Positions 1-7,827 of a stretch of 63,776 nucleotides of DNA are shown here, piece after piece. Positions within the stretch are counted from its first letter, which is position 1. Every line of letters begins with the position of its first letter. The position numbers and the translations under genes are program-made. The notes under the pieces are model-generated. The model was not told the DNA's origin. It worked only from the letters and a program-made list of their open reading frames with translations, and ran no database searches. The stretch spans positions 1 through 63,776 of the forward strand of contig NZ_JASDCU010000017.1 of NCBI RefSeq assembly GCF_030407765.1. Reading direction: 5' to 3'. This DNA is from Microbacterium sp. APC 3901 (GTDB lineage Bacteria > Actinomycetota > Actinomycetes > Actinomycetales > Microbacteriaceae).

Positions 1-14
1 GGCTGGCGTCGGGG

Positions 15-128
15 TCATTGCGCGGCGGGGCAGATGCGTTGCAGGGTGCCGTCACGTTCGATGAGTGGCTGCGGGGTGACGACCATGCCCGCGGGGTGCG
101 GGAATAGCCATCGATCACATGTCGGCAT
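15..128 (-). CDS. possible 37-codon ORF or gene remnant at the window edge
   Basis: An open frame on the minus strand runs from an ATG at 126-128 to a TGA at 15-17. Its product ends in VTPQPLIERDGTLQRICPAA. It is too short to assign, and I see no Shine-Dalgarno sequence. The composition looks protein-like, so it could be a small conserved protein or the tail of a decayed gene. It diverges from the HNH gene at 167. Function unknown; it may be nothing. Confidence 0.15.
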   Translation of the reverse strand: MPTCDRWLFPHPAGMVVTPQPLIERDGTLQRICPAAQ

Positions 129-140
129 ATCGACCAAGAT

Positions 141-160
141 TCGAACATATCTTCTAAACT
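141..160 (+). promoter_or_regulatory. LexA-like SOS box overlapping the -10 of the HNH gene
   Basis: TCGAAC-ATAT-CTTCTA at 141-156 matches 10 of 12 defined bases of the Gram-positive/mycobacterial SOS box TCGAAC-N4-GTTCGA. It overlaps a -10 hexamer TAAACT at 155-160, which lies 6 nt before the ATG at 167. LexA bound here would block the promoter. Several 13E12-family HNH genes of mycobacteria are LexA-controlled, which fits the downstream gene. The right half-site has two mismatches, so binding is inferred. Confidence 0.5.
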
Positions 161-166
161 GGAGTC

Positions 167-1516
167 ATGCCGAATCCCCGCCTGCTCCCGCTCCTCGACG
201 CTGTCGAGCGCCTCGGCGACGCATGGGCGGATGCGGGGAGAAGCTCCGATCTGTCTCGGGACGAACTGCTCACCGCGCACCGCGCGGTGAGCCAGGCGCA
301 GCGATGCCTCGACGGGCTCCACGCCGAGATCGCGGCGACGATCGCGCACGAGTCGCGGTCGGAACTCGGCCCTGAGGGGTTCGCAAAGCAGCACGGATAC
401 CGGAATGCTGCGGCGATGATCGCCGCGAACACGGGCGGGTCGACGGGCGACGCCAAGCGACTCATCGCGGTCGGCCAGGCAGCGGCGCCGCGAACGAATC
501 TGTTGGGTGAGGTCCTGCCGGCGCGGTATCCGGCGCTGGCGTCGGCGCTCGCCGCAGGGGAGATATCCGTGGCGGCCGCTGCGCTCATCGTCAGCCTGCT
601 CGAGCGGATCCGACTCAAGGTGGGGTCGGCTCGGGTCGAAGAGGCCGAGCGTCTCCTCGTCGGCAGGGCAGCGGGGATGTCCCTCGCCGACGTCGGCAAG
701 CTGGTGGCCCGTGCCGAAGCCTGGCTCGATCCAGACGGCGTCGCACCCAGAGAGCGAGAGGCCCGCGACCGCCGTTCCCTGACGATGTTCGAGCGCGACG
801 GCTCGCTTCACCTCGTGCTGCAGACCGACATCGCCTCGGGGGCGCCGATCAAGGCCGCGATCCAGGCCTACGTGGCGGCGTCGTTTCAGTCGCGGATCAC
901 CGCGACAGACCCTGACGCGCCGGACGCCGATCGCCGTTCGGTCGCGATGATCCAGGCCGATGGGTTGACCGCCATCTGCGAGCACGCGATCGCCTGCGAC
1001 AACGGCGGGATGCCCGCATCGGGTGCGACCGTGGTGGTGCGGGTGAACCTCGACCAGCTCACATCGGGCGAGGGCAGTGCGACGATCGACGGCAGAGACC
1101 AGCCCGTGAGCGTCAGCGCCTGCCGCCGGATGGCCGCGGGCGGCGGCATCATCCCGGTGGTTCTCGGATCGGCGGGGGAGATCCTCGACTGGGGGCGCGA
1201 GAGGCGACTCTTCACCCGCGCGCAGCGGCTGGCTCTTGTCGAGAGAGACGGGGGATGCGCGATGTGCGGTCTCCCGCCCCAGATGACCAAGGCGCACCAC
1301 ATCAGGTGGTGGGCGCGAGACAGCGGACCCACCGACCTGAACAACGGTGTGCTGCTCTGCGAGTCGTGTCATCACCGCATCCACGACAACGGGTGGGACA
1401 TCCGCATCGAGGGCATCGGGGCTGCGGCACGGGTATGGCTGATCCCGCCTCGAAGCATCGATCTTGCGAGGACGCCGCGCCTCGGGGGCCGGGCCCGTTA
1501 TGACATCGCTGCCTGA
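167..1516 (+). CDS. HNH endonuclease domain protein, DUF222 / 13E12 family
   Basis: A 449-residue protein with the 13E12 architecture: a long alpha-helical DUF222 region (about residues 1-330) followed by a C-terminal HNH nuclease module. In the HNH module I see CAMC at about 364-367, the histidine pair in KAHHIRWW (about 376) and CESCHHRIH near 398-406, which are the metal-binding and catalytic elements. The family occurs in many copies in actinobacterial genomes, and its role is not settled; DNA cleavage or repair is the usual guess. ATG at 167 follows GGAG at 161 and also lies 6 nt after TAAACT, so the mRNA may be leaderless. A LexA-like box overlaps that promoter. Confidence 0.9.
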   Translation: MPNPRLLPLLDAVERLGDAWADAGRSSDLSRDELLTAHRAVSQAQRCLDGLHAEIAATIAHESRSELGPEGFAKQHGYRNAAAMIAANTGGSTGDAKRLIAVGQAAAPRTNLLGEVLPARYPALASALAAGEISVAAAALIVSLLERIRLKVGSARVEEAERLLVGRAAGMSLADVGKLVARAEAWLDPDGVAPREREARDRRSLTMFERDGSLHLVLQTDIASGAPIKAAIQAYVAASFQSRITATDPDAPDADRRSVAMIQADGLTAICEHAIACDNGGMPASGATVVVRVNLDQLTSGEGSATIDGRDQPVSVSACRRMAAGGGIIPVVLGSAGEILDWGRERRLFTRAQRLALVERDGGCAMCGLPPQMTKAHHIRWWARDSGPTDLNNGVLLCESCHHRIHDNGWDIRIEGIGAAARVWLIPPRSIDLARTPRLGGRARYDIAA

Positions 1517-1538
1517 CGAGGATTCTGCGGTACGCGGT

Positions 1539-2456
1539 TCAGACGTGCACGGCGGCGGGGGATTCCTCGCCCTCGTGGAAGTTCGGCTTCTTGCCGATCA
1601 GGCGGCCGATGCCCAGGATGATCCCGACGATGATCAGACCCGCGACCAGACCCGCGATGGCGGAGAAGAAGGTGTCGCCGATCCAGACGATGACAGGGCC
1701 GAGAGGCTCGAGCACGTGCTCGATGCCGTGCAGGACGTCTTCGCCGAAATGCACGCCCACCTCGCCGAGGTTCACGAGCAGCAGGTGTCCACCGACCCAC
1801 AGCATCGCGACCGTGCCGAGGATGCTGATGAAGCGGAAGACCGCGGGCATCGAGCGCACGATCCGCATCCCCGTGTGGCGGACGCGTGCAACCGGGTTCT
1901 TCGCCATCTTCAGCCCGATGTCATCGATCTTCACGAGGAGGGCCACGGCGCCGTAGACGATCCCGGTCATCAGCAGGGCGATCACCGCGAGGATCGCGAG
2001 GGTGGTCCAGATGTCGAGGCCGGCCTCGAGGTTCGCCAGCGAGATCAGCATGATCTCCGTCGACAGGATCAGGTCGGTGCGCACCGCGCCCCACACGAGC
2101 TTGTTCTCGTTGCGGTCGCTCTCATCGGCGTGACCGTGCTGCACGCCGAACCACTCGAGCACCTTCTCGGCACCCTCGAAGCACAGGTAGGCACCACCGA
2201 GGATCAGCAGGTAGGGCAGCACCCACGGGGCGAAGGCGGTGAGCAGCAGCGCGATCGGGATGATGATCACGAACTTGTTGGCGAGAGATCCCAGAGCGAT
2301 CTTCGCCACGACCGGCAGCTCGCGGGCGGGCGTGATGCCCTGCACGTACTGCGGGGTCACCGCGGCGTCGTCGATCACGACGCCGGCGGCCTTGGCCGAG
2401 GCCTTCATCGCGGCGCTGAGGATGTCATCGACGACGGCGAGCAGTCCAACCGACAT
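1539..2456 (-). CDS. DUF808 family multi-pass membrane protein
   Basis: A 305-residue integral membrane protein that begins MSVGLLAVVDDI, the typical N-terminus of the DUF808 (YedI-like) family. Several hydrophobic segments are visible, for example around FVIIIPIALLLTAFAPWVL and in the C-terminal IAGLVAGLIIVGIILGIG. The conserved early part has alternating small residues, then the KVLEWF region. I chose ATG at 2456 rather than an upstream in-frame ATG because AGGGAGA lies just before it and the family starts here. Function unknown; the inner-membrane location is predicted only from hydrophobicity. Convergent with the HNH gene. Confidence 0.85.
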   Translation of the reverse strand: MSVGLLAVVDDILSAAMKASAKAAGVVIDDAAVTPQYVQGITPARELPVVAKIALGSLANKFVIIIPIALLLTAFAPWVLPYLLILGGAYLCFEGAEKVLEWFGVQHGHADESDRNENKLVWGAVRTDLILSTEIMLISLANLEAGLDIWTTLAILAVIALLMTGIVYGAVALLVKIDDIGLKMAKNPVARVRHTGMRIVRSMPAVFRFISILGTVAMLWVGGHLLLVNLGEVGVHFGEDVLHGIEHVLEPLGPVIVWIGDTFFSAIAGLVAGLIIVGIILGIGRLIGKKPNFHEGEESPAAVHV

Positions 2457-2607
2457 GTGCGTCTCCCTGTGGTGTGTGTGGCTGAGCAACTCTATCGACT
2501 CCTGCCAAACTCACAGCCCGCTCACAGTCCCGCGGGACCAAAACCGGCGCCCTCCTGGTTCTCCTCTATGACGCTGCAGCCAGCCGCGTCAGACAAGGAG
2601 TCAGATC

Positions 2608-3078
2608 ATGTCGAACGAGTACAGCAAGAACCCCGCGGCGGTCAGCGACCTCACGCACCTGCAGTACGAGGTGACGCAGGAGGACGCGACCGAGCCGCCC
2701 TTCCGCAACGCGTACTGGAACAACCACGACGACGGCATCTACGTCGACGTCGTCTCGGGCCAGCCGCTCTTCGCGTCGACCGACAAGTTCGACAGCGGCA
2801 CGGGCTGGCCGAGCTTCACCAAGCCCATCGAGGCCGATGCAGTCACCACACGCACCGACCGCAAGCTGTGGATGAAGCGCACCGAGGCGCGGTCCAGCGG
2901 GGCCGACAGCCACCTCGGGCACATCTTCGACGATGGACCCCGCGACGCCGGAGGGCTCCGATACTGCATGAACTCCGCCGCCCTGCGCTTCATCCCGGCT
3001 GACAGCCTGGAAGATGAGGGGTACGGTCGCTACCGTCACCTCTTCCCCACCACCGCCACCTCAGAGGAGCAGTCATGA
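2608..3078 (+). CDS. msrB: peptide-methionine (R)-S-oxide reductase MsrB
   Basis: A 156-residue cytoplasmic repair enzyme that reduces the R epimer of methionine sulfoxide in proteins. The fold is recognised from the [14 protein letters not shown] motif (57-70), [11 protein letters not shown] (101-111) and the catalytic [11 protein letters not shown] with Cys120. The two CxxC pairs that hold a structural zinc in many MsrB proteins are absent: the first position reads VSGQPLFAS. This is therefore the zinc-free type. AAGGAG precedes ATG at 2608. The stop overlaps the msrA start (ATGA), so both stereospecific reductases are made together. Confidence 0.95.
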   Translation: MSNEYSKNPAAVSDLTHLQYEVTQEDATEPPFRNAYWNNHDDGIYVDVVSGQPLFASTDKFDSGTGWPSFTKPIEADAVTTRTDRKLWMKRTEARSSGADSHLGHIFDDGPRDAGGLRYCMNSAALRFIPADSLEDEGYGRYRHLFPTTATSEEQS

Positions 3079-3620
3079 CCGACACCGGAACCATCACCCG
3101 TACCCCCGGAGCCGAGACCGCCGTGCTCGCAGGCGGCTGCTTCTGGGGCATGGAAGACCTCATCCGCCGCCAGCCCGGCGTGCTCGACACCCGTGTCGGC
3201 TACACCGGCGGCAGCAACGAGCACGCCACCTACCGCAACCACCCCGGGCACGCCGAGGCCGTCGAGATCGTCTTCGACCCCACCAAGACGACCTACCGCG
3301 ACATCCTCGCGTTCTTCTTCCAGATCCACGACCCGTCGACCAAGGACCGTCAGGGCAACGACGTCGGCTCCAGCTACCGCTCGGCGATCTTCCCGCTGAG
3401 CCCCGAGCAGGAGGCCGTCGCGCGCGACACCATCGCCGACGTCGACGCCTCGGGTCTGTGGCCGGGCAAGGCCGTGACCACGATCGAGCCCGCGGGACCG
3501 TTCTGGCAGGCCGAGGAAGAGCATCAGGACTACCTGATCAAGTACCCCAACGGCTACACGTGCCATTTCCCGCGTGCGGGATGGGTGCTGCCGAAGCGCG
3601 AGGAGAACGCGACGGTCTGA
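3075..3620 (+). CDS. msrA: peptide-methionine (S)-S-oxide reductase MsrA
   Basis: A 181-residue enzyme that reduces the S epimer of methionine sulfoxide, complementing MsrB. The signature [10 protein letters not shown] places catalytic Cys22. The family landmarks RVGYTGG and [17 protein letters not shown] follow, and the length is normal. The ATG shares four bases with the msrB stop, so translation is probably coupled. The C-terminal region has no second conserved cysteine pair that I can see, so recycling probably runs through a generic thioredoxin route. The adjacent catalase and Fur genes suggest an oxidative stress neighbourhood, although those genes lie on the other strand. Confidence 0.95.
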   Translation: MTDTGTITRTPGAETAVLAGGCFWGMEDLIRRQPGVLDTRVGYTGGSNEHATYRNHPGHAEAVEIVFDPTKTTYRDILAFFFQIHDPSTKDRQGNDVGSSYRSAIFPLSPEQEAVARDTIADVDASGLWPGKAVTTIEPAGPFWQAEEEHQDYLIKYPNGYTCHFPRAGWVLPKREENATV

Positions 3621-3629
3621 CGACGAGAG

Positions 3630-4439
3630 TCAGCTCGCCTGCAAGAAAGCCAGCGCGGCTTCCTTGAAGGCGCGGGATCCCGGAGCGTTGAAGTGATTGC
3701 GATCCGGGATCTCGAAGAACCGGCCCTGAGGAGCAGCGGACGCGAGTGCGCGCGAGCCCTCGATGATCGCGTCCTTCGACCCCGTCGCGAACATGATCGG
3801 GCTGGCGGGGGCGTTCGACGGATCCGGGTCGATCGTCCGTGACGACCGCATGCCCTCGGCCAGCGCCACGAGTGCACCGAGGTCGTTGCCCGGCACCCGC
3901 TCGGTCAGCGTGATGTAGTTCTGCGTCGTCGGATCAGACACGGGTGTGCCGTCGGCCAGATACGCGCGCACCTGATCGAGATCCAGCCTCGCGAGAGGGA
4001 TGCCGTCGGGCACCCCGCCGAGCACGGCACGGCTGATGCGGTGCGGCAGGTCGCGCACGACCTCCCAGCCGACGCGCGCCCCGAGCGAGTATCCGACGTA
4101 GACGGCGTCATCGACGAGATATGCGTCCATGACCGTCTCGACATCGGTCGCGAGGGTGCGGATGCCGTAGGCATCGGCCTGATGCGGCTTCTGGCTGAGC
4201 CCGTGGCCGCGCTGGTCCAGCGCGAGCACGCGGTATCCGGCCCTGGTGAGCTCACGCACCCAGCCCGTGAGCACCCAGGTGTCGCGGGCGCTCGACGCGA
4301 AGCCGTGCACGATCACCACCACCGGGGCGTCGACCTCGCCCCACGTGTACGTCGCGAGGCGAGTGCCGTCGGCCGCGTACACCTGCTGGGGTTCGGGCAT
4401 GTTGGTCAGGTCGGAGAGAGGAACAGCCACAGCATCCAT
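3630..4439 (-). CDS. alpha/beta hydrolase
   Basis: A 269-residue cytoplasmic hydrolase of the alpha/beta fold. The oxyanion region VIVHGFASSARDTW, the nucleophile elbow GYSLGAR (Ser in GxSxG) and the late histidine in DRNHFNAPG give a complete-looking triad. The substrate cannot be read from the sequence; esterase or epoxide-hydrolase-like activity is possible. The ATG at 4439 has a run of AGGAGG repeats immediately upstream, so I prefer it to the in-frame ATG at 4481. The gene ends 9 nt from msrA (convergent) and lies behind the katA terminator hairpin, so it probably has its own promoter or read-through expression. Confidence 0.85.
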   Translation of the reverse strand: MDAVAVPLSDLTNMPEPQQVYAADGTRLATYTWGEVDAPVVVIVHGFASSARDTWVLTGWVRELTRAGYRVLALDQRGHGLSQKPHQADAYGIRTLATDVETVMDAYLVDDAVYVGYSLGARVGWEVVRDLPHRISRAVLGGVPDGIPLARLDLDQVRAYLADGTPVSDPTTQNYITLTERVPGNDLGALVALAEGMRSSRTIDPDPSNAPASPIMFATGSKDAIIEGSRALASAAPQGRFFEIPDRNHFNAPGSRAFKEAALAFLQAS

Positions 4440-4470
4440 TGTCCTCCTCCTCCTGCGATGCCCGGACACG

Positions 4471-4508
4471 CCGAGACCCACCGGCCCCGAAGGAACGGTG
4501 GGTCTCGG
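4471..4508 (-). terminator. 13-bp hairpin after katA
   Basis: CCGAGACCCACCG at 4471-4483 pairs perfectly with CGGTGGGTCTCGG at 4496-4508 across a 12-nt loop. It lies 17 nt beyond the katA stop and before the hydrolase ribosome-binding site. No U-tract follows on the minus strand, as in the T-less hairpin terminators common in actinobacteria. It may cut or reduce read-through from fur-katA into the hydrolase. Confidence 0.6.
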
Positions 4509-4525
4509 TCGTCAGCAGCTGCGAC

Positions 4526-5977
4526 TCAGAAGCGAGCGCGCAGAGCGTCGCCCAGCGATGCGTCGACGTTCGTCCAGTACTGGAAGAAGCGCTCGCGGAT
4601 CGCGTCGATCGTGATGGCCTGTCCCTGACCGGTCAGCGTCTCGAGGAAGCGCGCGCGCTGCTCGTCATCGAAGACCGTGCGGTACAGCGTGCCCGCCTGA
4701 CCGAAGTCGTCGTCATCGAGGTGCAGGGTCGCCGCGGCGCGGATCAGCTCGCCGTCCGACTCCCAGCTCGCCTCGACACCGGCAGCCGGGTCAGCGGTCG
4801 GGCCGCCTGCAGCGCCGTACGAGTTCGGGGTGTAGACGCGGTGCTCGGCCGGGTTGAACTTGTACTGCATCTGGCCTTCGTGCATGTAGTTGCGCACCTC
4901 GGCCGCATGCGGCTGGTTGACCGGAAGCTGGTTGTAGTTCGCGCCGATGCGGTAGCGCTGCGCATCCGAGTACGCGAACACGCGGGCCATGAGCATCTTG
5001 TCGGGCGAGATGCCGGTGCCGGGAACCTGGTTGCCGGGCGAGAAGGCGGCCTGCTCGATCTCGGCGAAGAAGTTCTGCGGGTTGCGGTCGAGGGTGAACG
5101 TGCCGACCTTGATGCGCGGGTAGTCCTTCTTCGACCAGGTCTTCGTCAGGTCGAACGGGTTGAAGCGGTAGGTCTTGCCCTCGTCGTAGGGCATGACCTG
5201 CACGTAGACGTCCCACGAGGGAGCGTCGCCGCTCGCGATCGCGTCGAACAGGTCGCGACGGTAGTAGTCGGCATCCGATCCGGCGAGCTTCTCGGCCTCT
5301 TCGGCGCTCATCGCCTCGACGCCCTGCTTCGACAGGAAGTGGTACTGCACCCAGAAGCGCTCGCCCGCGGCGTTGACCCACTGGTAGGTGTGCGAGCCGT
5401 AGCCGTTCATGTGGCGCCAGCTGCGCGGCAGGCCACGGTCGCCCATGAGGTACGTGACCTGGTGAGAGGTCTCGGGCGAGAGGGTCCAGAAGTCCCACTG
5501 CATGTCGGCGTCACGCAGACCCGAGTCGCCGAGGCGCTTCTGCGAGTGGATGAAGTCGGGGAACTTCATCGCGTCGCGGATGAAGAAGGTCGGGGTGTTG
5601 TTGCCGACGATGTCGAGGTTGCCCTCGGGCGTGTAGAAACGCAGCGCGAATCCGCGCACGTCGCGCCAGGTGTCGGGCGAACCCTGCTCGCCGGCGACCG
5701 ACGAGAAGCGCAGCAGCGTCTCGCTCACGGCGCCGGGCTGGAAGGCCGCGGCACGCGTGTACGCCGACACGTCTTCGGTCACGGTGAAGGTTCCGAAGGC
5801 TCCGCCGCCCTTGGCATGCGGGTTGCGCTCCGGCACGCGCTCGCGGTTGAACGACGCGAGCTTCTCGACGAGGTAACGGTCGTGCAGGACCGTGGGTCCG
5901 TCTGCTCCGACGGTGAGCGAGTGCGCGTCGCTCGCGACGGGGGTGCCCGTCTGGGTGGTGGTCGATGGGTCGGTCAT
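4526..5977 (-). CDS. katA: monofunctional haem catalase, small-subunit clade
   Basis: A 483-residue catalase that converts hydrogen peroxide to water and oxygen in the cytoplasm. Landmarks are the distal-haem [14 protein letters not shown] with catalytic His54, [12 protein letters not shown] with the conserved Asn near 127, and the proximal-haem tyrosine in [14 protein letters not shown]. The length and lack of a C-terminal flavodoxin-like domain fit the small clade 3 enzymes. It lies 64 nt downstream of a Fur-type regulator on the same strand, so fur and katA probably form a peroxide-responsive operon. It is not a KatG, which is the more usual partner of furA in actinobacteria. ATG at 5977 follows AGGAGAA. 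Confidence 0.95.
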   Translation of the reverse strand: MTDPSTTTQTGTPVASDAHSLTVGADGPTVLHDRYLVEKLASFNRERVPERNPHAKGGGAFGTFTVTEDVSAYTRAAAFQPGAVSETLLRFSSVAGEQGSPDTWRDVRGFALRFYTPEGNLDIVGNNTPTFFIRDAMKFPDFIHSQKRLGDSGLRDADMQWDFWTLSPETSHQVTYLMGDRGLPRSWRHMNGYGSHTYQWVNAAGERFWVQYHFLSKQGVEAMSAEEAEKLAGSDADYYRRDLFDAIASGDAPSWDVYVQVMPYDEGKTYRFNPFDLTKTWSKKDYPRIKVGTFTLDRNPQNFFAEIEQAAFSPGNQVPGTGISPDKMLMARVFAYSDAQRYRIGANYNQLPVNQPHAAEVRNYMHEGQMQYKFNPAEHRVYTPNSYGAAGGPTADPAAGVEASWESDGELIRAAATLHLDDDDFGQAGTLYRTVFDDEQRARFLETLTGQGQAITIDAIRERFFQYWTNVDASLGDALRARF

Positions 5978-6041
5978 GTTCTTCTCCTTCTGCGCGCAGC
6001 GACGACGATCGCCCCGGGTGCCCGGGATCGGGCGGCGGATG

Positions 6042-6464
6042 CTACTGCGCGGCGTTCTGGCAACTGGGGCACAGGCCCCAGAAGGTCACTTCGGCTGTCT
6101 GGACGGTGAATCCCCCCGCCGAAGACGGGGTGAGGCACGGTGCTTCGCCGACGACGCAGTCCACATCGCCGATCGCACCGCACTGGGTGCACACGATGTG
6201 GTGGTGGTTGTCGTCGATGCGCCGTTCGTAGAGCGCCGCGGAGCCTGCCGGTTCGATCCGGCGGATCAGGCCCGCCGTCGTCAGGTCCGCGAGGATGTTG
6301 TGCACCGACTGGATCGACGTCGTCGGAAGCACGTCGGAGACGGCACGGAAGACCCGCTCCGCATCCGTGTGAGCCATGGATTCCAGAGCCTCGAGAACGG
6401 CGACGCGGCCCGCGGTCGCGCGCAGACCGGCACCGCGAAGTGCCGAGTCGAGTTCTGTCTCCAT
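6042..6464 (-). CDS. Fur-family repressor (FurA/CatR type), regulator of katA
   Basis: A 140-residue winged-helix metalloregulator. The N-terminal DNA-binding part runs [16 protein letters not shown] to the recognition helix in [19 protein letters not shown]. The metal and dimer region has [11 protein letters not shown] (CxxC) and the late GLCPSC pair. CxxC pairs bind structural zinc; the histidines are typical of the regulatory iron or manganese site. Its place directly upstream of katA points to a peroxide sensor of the FurA/CatR/PerR kind rather than a general iron regulator. A 17-bp palindrome 20 nt upstream of the ATG is the likely operator. Confidence 0.88.
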   Translation of the reverse strand: METELDSALRGAGLRATAGRVAVLEALESMAHTDAERVFRAVSDVLPTTSIQSVHNILADLTTAGLIRRIEPAGSAALYERRIDDNHHHIVCTQCGAIGDVDCVVGEAPCLTPSSAGGFTVQTAEVTFWGLCPSCQNAAQ

Positions 6465-6483
6465 GCCTCGACTCTACCGACTG

Positions 6484-6500
6484 TTTTGAATAACTCAAAA
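6484..6500 (-). promoter_or_regulatory. palindromic operator of the fur-katA operon
   Basis: TTTTGAAT-A-ACTCAAAA is an 8-1-8 inverted repeat with one mismatched pair, 20 nt upstream of the fur start. An AT-rich palindrome in very GC-rich DNA at this place is what an autoregulated Fur/CatR-type operator looks like. Binding of the neighbouring Fur protein is inferred. The site also lies between the divergent fur and lipoprotein genes, but it is about 45 nt from the lipoprotein -10. Confidence 0.65.
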
Positions 6501-6545
6501 GAACGGCGTGTCGGCCGTGCGGGTTGCATCCTGCACACGCGTGCG

Positions 6546-6551
6546 TAGCGT
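6546..6551 (+). promoter_or_regulatory. -10 box of the lipoprotein gene (leaderless)
   Basis: TAGCGT is followed by six bases and then ATG at 6558, with no Shine-Dalgarno sequence. The transcript probably starts at or next to the start codon. Confidence 0.5.
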
Positions 6552-6557
6552 GAAGTG

Positions 6558-7088
6558 ATGTCTACGAGACGAGTGGCGACGATCGGACTGATCCTGATGG
6601 CGGGCGTGGCGCTCGCCGGATGCACTGGCGAACCCCCTGAGTCGGGGGACGGCACCCCGTCTCCCTCCACCTCGGCGTCGAGTCCCTCGCCGACCGCCAC
6701 TCCGGACGCCGAGACGGATGAGGCGCTGCTCCCCGTGCCGGTCGAGGAGATCGCCGACTGGGCGAAGACGGCTGTGGCCGGCGGAGACTCCGACGGATAC
6801 GTCTTCGGGTTCTCCGGGTGGATGAGCGAGAACAGCTCGGCCAACGACGTCACGACCTTCACGTCGCTCGCGCCGGGGGCGTATCAGGCTCAGCTCGCCT
6901 GCAGGGGCGACGGCACCATCACTCTCACGACCAGCGAACTGGACGAGGAACCGATCTCGGAGCCGATCGTCTGCGCGAACGAGACGATCGCCTTCGACGT
7001 CACCACCGCGCGCACGGGAGTGCGATTCGAGCTCGCCCTGGAGGGCGCCCCCACGGTCCACGCGCTGTCGCTCGTCAAGGCATCGTGA
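6558..7088 (+). CDS. secreted lipoprotein of unknown function
   Basis: A 176-residue protein with a lipoprotein signal peptide: basic MSTRR, hydrophobic VATIGLILMAGVALA and lipobox LAGC with Cys22. A Ser/Thr/Pro-rich spacer (about 24-55) follows, then a globular domain of about 120 residues with no motif that I recognise. The domain has two cysteines (LACRG and IVCAN) that could form a disulfide outside the membrane. I start at ATG 6558 rather than the in-frame GTG at 6555 because a -10 TAGCGT lies 6 nt upstream. It is convergent with the histidine phosphatase gene, 13 nt apart. Confidence 0.8.
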   Translation: MSTRRVATIGLILMAGVALAGCTGEPPESGDGTPSPSTSASSPSPTATPDAETDEALLPVPVEEIADWAKTAVAGGDSDGYVFGFSGWMSENSSANDVTTFTSLAPGAYQAQLACRGDGTITLTTSELDEEPISEPIVCANETIAFDVTTARTGVRFELALEGAPTVHALSLVKAS

Positions 7089-7101
7089 ACATGCCTCGGC
7101 G

Positions 7102-7767
7102 TCAAGACTCCGACGGCTCGAGCGGCAGTTCGAGTCCGTAGTTCCATGTCAGGATCGCCGGCTGCTCGCGGTAGAAGCTCAGCACCGACACCGAGCCGGC
7201 ATCCAGCGTGATCTGAGCGCCGAAGCGCGGCGCGAGACGCAGGTAGACCGCGGTGAGGATGCGGAGGAAGTGCCCGTGCGCGACCAGCGCCACGTCGCCC
7301 TCGACCAAGGCGGGAAGAACGCGTGTGAGCACGCGGGATGCGCGGGCCGCGACCTCTTCGACGGTCTCGCCCGGCGTGGCACCGCGGATCACGCCGTGGG
7401 TGAAAGCGCTCCAGTCGTAGCCGAGCTCCTCGCGGATGTCCTTCGTCGTACGGCCCTCGTAACCGCCGTAGTCCCATTCGACGAGCAGCGGATCGATCTC
7501 GGCGTTCAGGCCGGCGAGCTCGGCCGTGCGGCGCGCGCGCTCGAGCGGCGAGGACAGCACGAGCGAGAAATCGTAGTCGGCGACCAGTCGTCCGGCACCG
7601 CGGGCGAGATCCTCGCCCCGCGCCGTGAGCGGGATGTCCGTCAATCCCGTGTGCAGGCCGGCCCTCGACCACTCGGTCTCGCCATGACGCAGCAGCACGA
7701 GCTTTCCCTGCGGGTTGTCTGGCGCGGGACGGTCGGGCAGCTGGTCATACACGGGGATCGCGGTCAC
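7102..7767 (-). CDS. histidine phosphatase superfamily protein (phosphoglycerate mutase-like)
   Basis: A 221-residue member of the RHG-motif superfamily. LVLLRHGETEWSRAG carries Arg27-His28-Gly29, the phospho-accepting histidine. The second catalytic histidine is in VALVAHGHFLRIL, and LVEWDYGGYEGRTT is the usual loop after the glutamate. It is more like the broad-specificity phosphatases (CobC/GpmB-like) than glycolytic dPGM. The substrate is unknown; small phosphorylated metabolites are likely. Start is GTG at 7767, 6 nt after a TACGGT -10 box. It is the last of four same-strand genes with gaps of 30-60 nt, but it seems to have its own promoter. Confidence 0.85.
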   Translation of the reverse strand: MTAIPVYDQLPDRPAPDNPQGKLVLLRHGETEWSRAGLHTGLTDIPLTARGEDLARGAGRLVADYDFSLVLSSPLERARRTAELAGLNAEIDPLLVEWDYGGYEGRTTKDIREELGYDWSAFTHGVIRGATPGETVEEVAARASRVLTRVLPALVEGDVALVAHGHFLRILTAVYLRLAPRFGAQITLDAGSVSVLSFYREQPAILTWNYGLELPLEPSES

Positions 7768-7773
7768 ACCGCA

Positions 7774-7779
7774 ACCGTA
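7774..7779 (-). promoter_or_regulatory. -10 box of the histidine phosphatase gene (leaderless)
   Basis: On the minus strand TACGGT is followed by TGCGGT and then GTG at 7767. The six-base spacing matches the other leaderless starts of this window. Confidence 0.4.
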
Positions 7780-7827
7780 GTCCGACGTCGAGGCCCCCGG
7801 TCACTGCGTGATCGGCCGGGATCGACC

